From: Chelydra serpentina
Lineage: Eukaryota; Chordata; Testudines; Chelydridae
Direction of reading: 5' to 3'
DNA: 64,000 nucleotides
Assembly: GCA_037349315.1 (NCBI GenBank)
Contig: JBAIAC010000004.1
Span: forward strand, 30,197,001 to 30,261,000
Shown: positions 54,879 to 64,000 of the stretch, in pieces
Position numbering within the stretch: the first letter of the stretch is position 1
Layout: each line of letters starts with the position of its first letter
Notes under the pieces: generated by a model
The model's input: the letters and a program-made list of their open reading frames with translations, nothing else
Told to the model about the DNA's origin: nothing
Database searches by the model: none
Translations under genes and position numbers: made by a program

Positions 54879-56874
54879 AGTATAAGGACAAGTACCCAGG
54901 GAAGCACACAAATGTAGACATACCCTCAGTATCTATTTGTCTTCTGCATTTTAATTTTTCCATAATCACAACCTCCCATATTTCTGGATCATTCCTGTTC
55001 TGTTGGACTATTTTTGTTTTTCCAGTAAAAGGTTATCAATAGCCAAGAAGCTATTAGTAGACGAGAGATTAATTCCGCACTTCCTTTTGTGTGAACATTT
55101 CCCCAAGGAAGCCCCTAGAGGATTACTAAATGATAATTTTGGTAATAAATATCCAACAATTTGTGATACTTGGTCACAGATTGCATCCCAATACTTTCTA
55201 AAGACTACATATCCATCATGCACACATAAAATCTCCTCCTTCACCACAATTATCCCACACTTATCCCCATTCTAACCATTTATCCATCCATCCTGCTTTA
55301 TGTGAGGCACCACTGAAACAGTATCTTAAATACATTTTATTTTATTGTGTTATAGACTGAGGTTGCTGATCCTCTTTTCCAGATCAAACCCCATTCCTCT
55401 GGGGTAATTTGCCTATCCAGGTCCTTTATCCAGTGTGTCTTAGGTGGACACTTTTTGTTAGGAAAGTTGTCTGGAAATATTGATATAAATGAAGGCTGAA
55501 TGGTTTGTTTGTTTCCCAGTTGACCAAATGCCATCAATTCTATTAAAGTTAGCTTTCTGTATAAAACAGGCATTGTGTTTCTCAACTTTCTAGAAAAACT
55601 TAACTTGAAAGTATGGGTACCATGGAAGAGTAGGCGATGTTAAAGTTAATTTTGATCTCTAAAGAAGTTAGAAAAGTTTCTTTACTGAATAACTGGCCAA
55701 CTGTATTTTATTCCATGGCTCTCCCAATCTTGAAAGCTCTCTGGTTCATGATTTGGGTTAAGATCTGGATTATTTGCAGTGGGTGTCATTGGCGAGGGGA
55801 AAATTAATTCATATAGTCTCTAGTTTTATCCCAAACCCATATACAGTAGCCTTTTGCTAAAGGATGTGTGTAAATTTCTTGAAGGTGTAATTTTTTAAAA
55901 TTAATCCATGGTACCCTAGCAATGTTTACACTACCACAATTTTCTTGTTCAATAAAAACTCAGTATTTGGCTAGGTTACAACAACCCCAGTCTACTACTG
56001 TTTTGAGCTGACTGTCTTGATAGTTCTATAGAATATTTGGAACAGCTAATCTCTTGGTCTTTTCTTATTCCATATACATTCTAACAACATTTTCTGTGTG
56101 CTGCTAGGGTTTCATCTGGGATGATTACAGGAAGATTTTGAGACAAGAAAGCTATTCTTGGCAAAATGTTCCTTTTGACTGTGGCTATTCTTCCCAATCA
56201 AGAAATGGAATGTTTCCCCCAGCACGCCAGATCTTTTTTACATTTGCTCACGTAGTGGTTTGACATTTAAATCATAGCACTTTTCTAGGTTGTTTGAATC
56301 CCTGGGTATCTTACAGATTTTGTTGCCCAGTTGTACCCAAATGTTTTCTGGTGGAGTGACTTTTCAGAATCTGGTAAATTTATAGCTAACATTTCAGATT
56401 TGGTATCCAGACACTTTTTCAAAGTCCTGGATTTCTTTAGAAATTATTTTTAGGGAAATATTTGGTTTAGATAAAAAAATAATATTGCATCATCTGCATA
56501 TAAAGCTATTTTCTGATGTGTGCCTGCAAACTTTCTTCCTGGGAGAGATTCATTGTTCCCTATCCTCTGTGCAAAAAGGCACCATGACCAGTGCAAAAAG
56601 CAAAGGAGACAATGGATATTCCTGCCTAGTTCCTTTGCCTAATTCAAACAGGGGAGATTTAATTAGTTAACTCTCAGAGTTGCTTTTGAGCTGGTGTAAA
56701 GAGCATTTATTAATTTAAGTAACTGGGGTGACCAAATTCCATGTGGGACAGGATTTAAAATAGATTGGAACTTTCTATTTCACCTAAGGCTTTCTCTGAA
56801 TCTAGTGATCTGACATTGTGTATGATTTCAAACATTGTCTAACAATCATCAGTCCTAAATGAATTCAGTTTGAT

Positions 56875-58740
56875 TTAGGAGCACTCAAGAACGATAAGGC
56901 CATTGAGGAGAAACTAAATGAATTCTTTGCATCAGTCTTCACGGCTGAGGATGTGAGGGAGATTCCCAAACCTGAGCCATTCTTTTTAGGTGACATATCT
57001 GATGAACTCTCCCAGATTGAGGTATCATTAGAAGAGGGTGTGGAACAAATCGATAAATTAAACAGCAATAAGTCACCAGAACCAGATGGTATTCACCCAA
57101 GAGTTCTGAAGGAACTCAAATGTGAAATTGCAGAACTACTAACTGTAGTTTGTAACCTATCATTTAAATCCGCTTCTGTACCAGATGACTGGAGGATAGC
57201 TAATGTGACGCCAATTTTTAAAAAGGGCTCCAGAGGTGATCCCGGCAATTACAGGCCTGGAAGCCTGACTTCAGTACCGTGCAAATTGTTTGAAACTATA
57301 ATAAAGAACAATATTGTCAGACATATAGATTAACATAATTTGTTGAGGAAGAGTCAACATGGTTTTAGTAAAGGGAAATCATGTTTCACCAATCTACTAG
57401 AATTATTTGAGGGGGTCAACAAGCATGTGGACCAAGGGGATCCAGTAAATATAGTGTACTTAGATTTTCAGAAAGCCTTTGACAAGGTCCCTCACCAAAG
57501 GCTCTTATGCAAAGTAAGCTGCCACGAGATAAGAGGGAAGGTGCTCTCATGTATTAGTAACTGGTTACAAGATAGGAAATAAAGGGTAAGTATAAATGGT
57601 CAGTTTTCAGAATGGAGAGAGGTCAATAGTGGTGTCCCCCAGGGGTCTGCTCTGGGACCTGTCCTATTCAAAATATTCATACATGATCTGGAATGAGGGG
57701 TAAACAGTGAGATGGCAAAATTAGCGGATGATGCAAAATTACTAAAGATAGTTAAGACCCAGGCAGATTGCGAAGAGCTACAAAAGGATCTCTCAAAACT
57801 GGGTGACTGGGTAACAAAATGGCAGATGAAATTTAATGTTGATAAATGCAAAGTAATGCACATTGGAAAGCATAATCCCAACTATACATATAAAATTATG
57901 GGGTTTAAATTAGCTGTTACCACTCAAGAAAGAGATATCGGGGTCATAGAGGATAGTTCTCTGAAAACATCCTCTCAATGTGAAGCGGCAGTCAAAAAAG
58001 TGATCAGAATGCTGGGAATAATTAAGAAAGGGATAGCTAATAGGACGGAAAATATCATGTTGCTTCTATATAAATCCATGGTACGCCCACATCTTGAATA
58101 CTGTGTGCAGATGTGGTTGCCCCATCTCAAAAAAGATATATTGGAATTGGAAAAGATTCAGAAAAGGGCACCAAAAATTATTAGGGGTATGGAACAGCTT
58201 CTGTATGAGGAGAGATGAATAAGACTGGGACTTTTCAGGTTGGAAAAGAGACGGCTAAGGGGAGATATGATTGAGGTCTATAAAATCATGACTGGTGTAG
58301 AGAAAGTAGATAAGGAAGTGTTGTTTATTACTTCTCATAACACAAGAACTAGGGGTCACCAAATGAAATTAATAGGCAGCAGGTTTAAAACAAATAAAAG
58401 GAAGTATTTTTTCGCACAACGCACAGTCAACCTGTGGAACCCCTTGCCAGAGGATGTTGTGAAGGCCAAGACCATAACAGGGTTCAAAAAAGAACTAGAT
58501 AAATTCATGGAGGATAGGTCCATCAACGGCTATTAGCCAGGATGGGCAGGAATGGTGTCCCTAGCCTCTGTTTACCAGAAGCTGGGAATGAGCAATAGGG
58601 AATGGATCACTTGATAATCACCTGTTCTGTTCATTCCCTCTGGGGCATCTGGTACTGGCCACTGTCGGAAGACAGGATACTAGGCTAGATGGACCTTTGG
58701 TTTGACCCAGTAGGGCCATTCTTATGTTATTATATAAACT
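56875..58740 (+). pseudogene. CR1-clade LINE, RT region to 3' UTR, single frame with four stops
   Basis: The coding part runs from about 56884 to the terminal stop at 58534-58536 in one frame, broken only by TAA at 57331-57333, TAA at 57580-57582, a TGA near 57694 and TGA at 58216-58218, with no frameshift. Motifs: F-F-A-S-V-F (start), S-P-E-P-D-G-I-H-P-R-V (RT block 1), P-I-F-K-K-G-S-R-G-D-P-G-N-Y-R-P (block 2), Y-L-D-F-Q-K-A-F-D-K-V-P-H (catalytic block), [15 protein letters not shown] (the F-A-D-D box with F changed to L), V-R-P-H-L-E-Y-C-V-Q. The 3' UTR ends GACCCAGTAGGGCCATTCTT and ATGTTATTAT. Endonuclease sequence is missing (5' truncation). It lies inside the L1 RT region. Confidence 0.93.
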
Positions 58741-58758
58741 GAGATAATGGACTGCAGT

Positions 58759-58882
58759 TAGGGTGACCAGACAGCAAGTGTGAAAAATCGGGACAGGGGG
58801 TGGGGGGTAATAGGAGCCTATATAAGAAAAAGATCCAAAAATCGGGACTGTCTCTATAAAATTGGGACATTTGGTCACCCTA
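58759..58882 (-). mobile_element. hAT-type MITE, TAGGGTGACCAGA family (copy 4)
   Basis: Starts TAGGGTGACCAGACAGCAAG and ends ATTTGGTCACCCTA, in reverse orientation like copy 3. Flanks ACTGCAGT (58751-58758) and ACTGCAGA (58883-58890) match 7 of 8. It sits between the CR1 tail and the resumed L1. Confidence 0.93.
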
Positions 58883-60185
58883 ACTGCAGATAGCTAGCTA
58901 GTATTTTTGCTAAAATGGTTGTCATGACTCAACAGTTATATGGGTCAAATGGGGCTGCATAAGATAAGGTACTTTCCAACTTTAGGGAGAACGACCACAG
59001 TAACTTTCATAGATTACAGATGTTCCTCCCCTAACATAATAGCATCAAAAGTACCTTTCAAGGGACCTACTAATATCTCTTTAAATACCTGGTAAAATTC
59101 AGTTGCAAAGCCATCAGGTCCTGGAGTTTTATCACTTTTCATACATCCTATTGCCTGTAGTTCTTCTTCTGTTATTTCTTTTAAAAGTTTCTTTATCCAC
59201 TGTGCTTATTTTTGGCAAGCCATCTGCACCTATATATTTTTGAGTAACTTCAGTGCTTGGAGTATTGGAGGTATTTTATAATACGCAATAAAAGTAGCAT
59301 GTATTTCACTAGGTGGGTAACTATCTTTTGCTGATTGCTTTTATTTGGAGCAATAACATGTTGCCCTTGAATCCCTTTAAGCTTTCAGACCAATAACCTA
59401 TCACTTTAATTTATTTTTGATAAAATATCTGCTTTATATACCTTAAGGGGGTATCTGTCATCAACATATTTCATTTCCCCTTAATATTATTTAATAGCTT
59501 ATATACTTATTTTGAACCTGAGTTTGTATTAATGTCTTGTAACTTTTATCTCTCCTGTTCTAGCTCGTTTTTTTCCTGAACTTTTCCTTTTTTCAGTTGA
59601 GGCTATGCTTATCAACTGCCCCCTAAATACTGCTTTACCTGCCTCCCAAAGAAGATTGTCAATTTCATTTATTTGAAAGTATCGAACAAGGTCCTCTTCA
59701 GTTGCTGCAACTGATCTTTTTCTTAGAGAAGCAAGAAGTTCATTTCCCCAAAAAGTGACCTTTGGGACCCATCCCAGCTATTAAATATTGCTTCCAATAG
59801 TGCGTGATCTGACCATATAATGATGCCAATGTCTGCAGATCTTGTCAGCTTCATTAAGACTTTAGAGATTAACATTAAATCTATTCTATATATAACTGAT
59901 GAGAGTGTGAATGAAATGTGCAATCTCTTTTCCCTGGGTGCAGTTCTCGACAGCAATCTGAGAGACTGAATTATTGGCACAGAGAAGTCAATGCTGCACC
60001 TGCTTCCCTATCTCCCTTGTCTTTTTTTATCAGATCTGTCCCAGGATCAGCATGCAATTGACATCTCCTCCAAGTATAATTTTCCCTTCCCCAAAGTGTT
60101 TTAAAGAAATCCTTAAATGTGTTTTGTTTTGTTTTTTCCCCTTTTGATTGGGAGCACACACTGAGCCCACTGTTATTAAGCCTTG

Positions 60186-60639
60186 ACATTTATTGCCACA
60201 TTGTTATTACCTGTTTTCAGGCAGGAAATTAGAAGAAGGTTTCTAACCACCCCAATAGGCATTGTGGGGGAAAACAACTTAATTAGTTTTAAGAGAGAGA
60301 TGGATACACTTATGACTGTAACTATATGATGGGGTTGTTTGTGATGGAAAGGGGCAGGGCTCAACAGCCATAGGGTTCACCGCCAGATTGTTTTATGTTC
60401 CTAAAAGCTGATGATTCAGGGCTTCATCCAGACACCTGCTGGGGGTCAGGAATGGATTCCCCCACACCTCCAATGTATTTTTTTTAAATCTTCTTCCTCT
60501 GAAGCATCAGGGATGTCCACAGCTGGAGCTGGAATGTGGACAGGGAGGGTCACAGCTCTAAGGTGGCAAAAAGCATTTTCTCTCCCAGGCGCTTGGCTGA
60601 CTGATTTATACTCACGTGCTCAGGGTCTAAATGATCACC
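60186..60639. other. Unassigned stretch
   Basis: Between the L1 5' truncation and the CR1 3' UTR. I see no gene; the frame at 60411-60779 is an accidental reading through the LINE UTR. Confidence 0.4.
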
Positions 60640-61195
60640 ACATGTGGGATCAGGAAGAAATTTTCCCGCAGGTCAGATTGGCAGTGTCCTTTTTTTTTTT
60701 AATGTTTACCATCCTCTGTACTGTGTGCTTGCGGGTCACTTGCCAGGATTATCTGGGGGGGAGGTATAGCTCAGTGGTTTGAGCATTGGCCTGCTAAACC
60801 CAGGGTTGTGAGTTCAATCCTTGAGGGGGCCATTTGGGGATCTGGGGCAAAAATGGGGGATTGGTCCTGCTTTGAGCAGGGGGTTGGACTAGATGACCTC
60901 CTAAGGTCCCTTCCAACCCTGAGATTCTATGATTCTATGATCTGTGTATATCTCACTTAATCATTTCCTTGTCTTTGCGGGGACCTCGGTCTTTGGTGCA
61001 CCTGGGTCCCTCCTATGCTCTGCCTGTGACACATAATACACTAATCTCCTGTGGGCTGTAATACGTTGGTCTAATTTCCTTCGTTGGTTTTACTGTGTGG
61101 GTGCTGGGTGCTGTTGGTGGCCTGTGATACGCAGGTCAGACTAAATGATATGGTGGTCCCTGTTCTGGGCTTAAACTCTATGATTCTATTTCCCC
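60640..61195 (+). mobile_element. CR1 3' UTR split by a SINE
   Basis: The left arm to 60755 (GAAATTTTCCCGCAGGTCAG, GCCAGGATTATCTG) and right arm from 60940 (TCTGTGTATATCTCACTTA, GGTGGCCTGTGATACGCAGG, CTCTATGATTCTATTT) line up with the uninterrupted copy at 50530-50935. The insertion point is in GGATTATCTG. Confidence 0.88.
60756..60939 (+). mobile_element. tRNA-derived turtle SINE (Cry-type), full-length-like
   Basis: GGGAGGTATAGCTCAGTGG (A box), GTTGTGAGTTCAATCCTTG (B box), GGGGATCTGGGGCAAA, then the CR1-like tail GGTTGGACTAGATGACCTCC, AGGTCCCTTCCAACCC and ATTCTATGATTCTATGA. ATCTG occurs just before and at the very end, a possible short duplication. This is the least diverged of the three copies. 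Confidence 0.95.
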
Positions 61196-62160
61196 TGGCA
61201 ACAGAAGCTCATTTATTTACTCCTCTAGCAACACCATGGCCCATTGGCACCAGGTGCAAATTCATTTTTACAAAGATCAGTCTCCCAACATTCTCCTGGA
61301 AAGGAAGTTTTAACACTCATGTATAATTGTCCCTGCTGTGTTGAAGACATATTTAGAGTATATGCTAAGGGTACAGCTTAGAAATTCAGCAGCCACGTGC
61401 ATGACTGCTGGCTTCCATCCCTACGGTTCCTGCCAATGCACATACGATAGTCAGCATTGGCAGCCATACCACAGCTGTCCAGCAGCTAAGATGACACTGT
61501 CTGCATACCCACTACCATTGAAAACAGCACAAGTGGGAGCTGGTATTCATTGCACAGGACATGAGACTGAAGTCTTACAAACTCTTCCACTTGTTATAAA
61601 ATCATAAAATGAGCACGGAAGCCAGTGCAGTCATACTGTTCCTGCTCTCCTGCTCCCTGTTGGTGCTGCTTCTCTGAACCATTTACTAAATGCCAACACC
61701 ACTCTCCCTGCAGGCACGAAGCTGGTCCACGTTGACCACAATTGTCTTAGAAGATCTTACAGGATCCCAGCATACTGTGATAGAGCTATTTTTGTTATCC
61801 TGTATTAACTTCATATTTTGGTGGCGCACAAAAATCCTTCAGGTTTTGGACCCCATTTTTTTTAGGTTCCGTACAAACACATAAGAAGATACCAGAAGAG
61901 CCTGGTCTAATTTGGGAGAAGTGTGACACATAGGACAGAAGCAGGGGTGGAGGGCAAGGATATGAGTAGTCAGATTATGTGATTACAATTGTGTGCACAG
62001 CTTGATGATCCTGAGTCTCCAAGGAATTTTATTTGATAAGCATTTCTATTGCTGACTGCCCCAACAACGAGCTGCCAGTGAATTCCTGAAGGTAATGATT
62101 GGTTTTATGTTGGTGACTTATTTTAGCCATTGCAGTACAAATGGGTCACAGTAGAACAGC
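61196..62160. other. Unassigned stretch
   Basis: No feature was recognised apart from short accidental frames. A T-run lies at 61855-61862. Confidence 0.45.
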
Positions 62161-62164
62161 TTCA

Positions 62165-63145
62165 ATCTGAGAGATGGAGGGAGACCCACATCAGAATAAC
62201 CCACAGCTCAGTGATTAGAACAGGGGTCTCAAACTCAAATTAACACGAGGGCCGCATGAGGACTAATGCATTGGCCCGAGGGCCGCATCACTGATCCTGC
62301 CCCCTCGCTGCCCCTGGCCCCGCCACCACTCCACCCCTTCCATTAGGCCCCGCCCCTTCTCCGCCCCTCCTCCGCCTCCTCCCCTGTGCGCACGGCTTCC
62401 CGCTCCTCCCTCCTCCCTCCCAGAAACTGTGAAGCTCTTCCCATGTGGCCCACGGAGCTCTTCCCTGCGGTCCATCGGGCTCCGCGCGCCCCACCCCCGC
62501 CCCCCCCATTTTTTTTTTTACTTTTTTTTTTTTACCCCTAGGCAGTTCCCGCCGCCAGAACAACTGTCTAATGACGGGAACTGCCTGGGGTAAAAAAAAA
62601 ATTAAAGGGGAGGTGGGGGGGCGCGGGGTGCCTGGCGGGCCATGTGTTTGAAACCCCTGGATTAGAACATGTTTCTGAGAGGTGGGAGAGCCCTCTTCAA
62701 ATGCTTTCTCCCCCTCAGGCAGAGGGGAATGAAACCTGGCTCTTCCGCATCCCAGGTGAGTTCTCGAATCACTAAGCTAAAATTTATAAGGTGAGTGGCA
62801 GGACCTCCTCCTCTGGCCAGATTGTGAATGGGACCCAATCTGTTAAGTGGCATCTGAGCACACCTACAAGATTGGGCCCAGCAAGCAAGATGGGCGCGTG
62901 AGCACCCTTAGTTTTGGATCACTGTGGGATTAGGAGGGAGATCGGTGTCTGGATGCCTAAAGTGAGGGACCCAGAGGCAGACACTTAGGTGCCTAGGGAA
63001 ATTTTACCCTGAACACTTATGCACCAAGTGAGTTTAGGTGTCTGCAAGTTAGGAGGCACTTAAAAGGGAGTTTTGTGGATTAGAGTGGTGCCTAAAATGG
63101 GAAGTTAGGTACCTAAGTCTGGGGTTTTGGTGCCTTTGTGGATCA
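62165..63145. repeat. Foldback repeat with tRNA-like arms
   Basis: After removing the hAT insertion the left arm (GTGATTAGAACATGTTTCTG) is the inverse of a right arm ending CAGGTGAGTTCTCGAATCAC (62753-62772). The loop holds TCAGGCAGAGGGGAATGAAACC. The tail (TTAGGTGCCTAGGGAAA, AAGTTAGGTACCTAAGTC, GTGGATCAGGGCC) is itself rich in AGGTGCCTA units. A relative is at 49760. Class uncertain. Confidence 0.6.
62221..62659. mobile_element. 439-bp hAT element with internal hairpin
   Basis: Starts CAGGGGTCTCAAACTC and ends GTGTTTGAAACCCCTG, inverted. The exact 8-bp duplication GATTAGAA is at 62213-62220 and 62660-62667. An internal palindrome pairs TTTTTTACCCCTAGGCAGTT with GACGGGAACTGCCTGGGGTA (62525-62600), flanked by T- and A-runs. 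The left part is rich in CCTCCGCC-type CT repeats. It has no transposase. Confidence 0.96.
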
Positions 63146-63677
63146 GGGCCATAGAGAGTAAGGTTAAAAGTATCCAATAATTTTGGGTGCCAAATCTAAG
63201 ATCACTAGGACCTGATTTGTTTAGAGTACTTATCATTATATAGCACTTTATATGTTCAAAGCATAGCTCCCATTTAGTTCATTTGCAGTTGTGAGTGCTC
63301 AGCACTTCTGCAAATCAAACCCCAGGGTCTGAAGTCAGGCATGCAGAAAATAAGGAACACACAATTAGCGACCACCTGTGGAAAGTCTGCTTTAAGTGAC
63401 TTGTGTGGCATCACAGAGAAACTCTCTGTGGAAGGGCAGGGATAGAATCCAGTTCTCCAGGGCAGCATGCAGCTGCTTTAATGAGACCATTCTTTATCTT
63501 CCCATAATATCCTGCCTCATTCATTACACATCTTCCAACTTCAGCATCAAATGGAGCAGAAGTTCTGCAGACAACAGCCTGTGCAATGAATAAGGTGGGG
63601 TTCTGTAAAAAAAATAGTACATGATCACGTATTTCAAGTCTGTATTGTAATTAGGTTTGGCAGAATTTGATTTAAAA
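63146..63677. other. Unassigned stretch
   Basis: No recognisable gene or repeat. Confidence 0.45.
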
Positions 63678-64000
63678 CATAAGAACGGCCATAATGGGTC
63701 TGACCAATGGTCCATCTAGCCCAATATCCTGTCTTCCAACAGTGGCCAGTCCAGCTAGATGCTTCACAGGGAGTGAACGGAAGAGGGCAATTTATCAAGT
63801 GTTCCTTCCCCTATCATCCAGTTCCAGTGTCTGGCAGTCAGAGACTTAGGGACATCCAGAGCATGGGGTTGAACCCGCGACCATTGTGACTAAAAGCCAT
63901 TGATGGACCTATTCTTCATGAACTGATTTAATTTTTTTTTTAACCCGGTTATACTTTTACTGGCAATGAGTTCGACAGGTTCACTATACATTGTGTGAAG
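63678..64000 (-). mobile_element. CR1-clade LINE 3' end, cut by window end
   Basis: Antisense to the 3' UTR and end of ORF2 of the copy at 56875-58740: CATAAGAACGGCCATAATGG at the tail, ATCCTGTCTTCCAACAGTGG, AGCCATTGATGGACCTATTC, and antisense ORF2 end (GGTTCACTATACATTGTGTG) at the window limit. It continues outside the window. Confidence 0.92.

Larger units (their letters stand above)
54930..60185 (-). pseudogene. L1 LINE ORF2 remnant, split by a CR1 and a MITE
   Basis: Minus strand, 5' side at the high coordinate. The endonuclease part is at about 60120-59720 (F-K-D-F-F-K-T-L; Y-R-I-D-L-M-L-I-S; S-A-D-I-G, S-D-H-A of the EN active site). The RT part has K-T-P-G-P-D-G-F-A-T-E-F-Y (about 59130-59085), T-I-L-A-K-I-L-A (about 58910), is interrupted at 58900, continues past the CR1 with S-L-D-S-E-K-A-L (about 56800), and keeps the catalytic L-Y-A-D-D-A (YADD at 56489-56500). 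The C-terminal part has H-W-I-K-D-L-D-R, I-T-P-E-E-W (about 55440-55380) and F-R-K-Y-W-D-A-I (55200). Stops and frameshifts are frequent. The text is 5'-truncated near 60185; the other end abuts the Harbinger terminus. Reverse transcription at the nick is the family role; this copy is dead. Confidence 0.88.

Noticed and set aside
1..64000. CRISPR array, operons or other prokaryotic organisation
   Set aside because: No regularly spaced identical repeats, no long tandem genes; the repeat content is clearly that of a vertebrate genome.

Overview
The window looks like nuclear DNA of a turtle, most likely a cryptodire. The evidence is the repeat content. There are three copies of a tRNA-headed SINE with a CR1-type (ATTCTATG)n tail, many 3' fragments of CR1-clade LINEs, several families of short hAT elements with 8-bp target duplications, PIF/Harbinger pieces and LTRs. 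No host gene exon, rRNA, stand-alone tRNA gene or CRISPR array could be supported. All recognisable coding sequence belongs to transposable elements, and every transposase or reverse transcriptase frame is interrupted. The species call is inference; the repeat structures are read directly.

Layout. 0-10 kb: mostly unassigned AT-rich DNA with a hAT end inside CR1 (1-355), a hAT MITE (2557), a 0.8-kb hAT element (4107) and a short element with a 15-bp duplication (6258). 10-18 kb: a 113-bp hAT MITE (10223), a SINE (13545), a hAT element (14045), a G-rich minisatellite repeat (15440) and a Harbinger-like MITE piece. 18-25 kb: a second copy of the 2557 MITE, CR1, a decayed DUF4371/ZMYM-type hAT transposase (19420-21140), a Harbinger MITE (21797) and a CR1 split by a perfect hAT insertion (23518-24396). 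25-32 kb: the most interesting locus. An old ZBED5/FAM200-like hAT transposase remnant on the + strand (about 25.4-31.9 kb) is split by a nearly intact 2,721-bp hAT (25809-28529, - strand) and then by a CR1 (- strand), which itself carries a third copy of the MITE (29925). 33-35 kb: a non-CR1-like LINE with a C-terminal zinc knuckle. 38-43 kb: LTR-like sequence and a 697-bp MITE. 46-50 kb: a CR1 carrying a SINE and an 829-bp solo LTR, followed by another CR1. 50.5-61 kb: a Harbinger transposase pseudogene split by a solo LTR, then an L1 ORF2 remnant split by a CR1 with a fourth MITE copy, then a CR1 3' UTR split by a SINE. 62-64 kb: a foldback repeat carrying a 439-bp hAT element, and a CR1 running off the end.

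The parts do not form a working pathway. They form a stratified record of insertions whose relative order can be read from what interrupts what. The best lead is that the 25.8-kb hAT has TAGGCTGACCATA termini resembling those of the four-copy 123-125-bp MITE (TAGGGTGACCAGA), so a relative of it may have mobilised the MITE.
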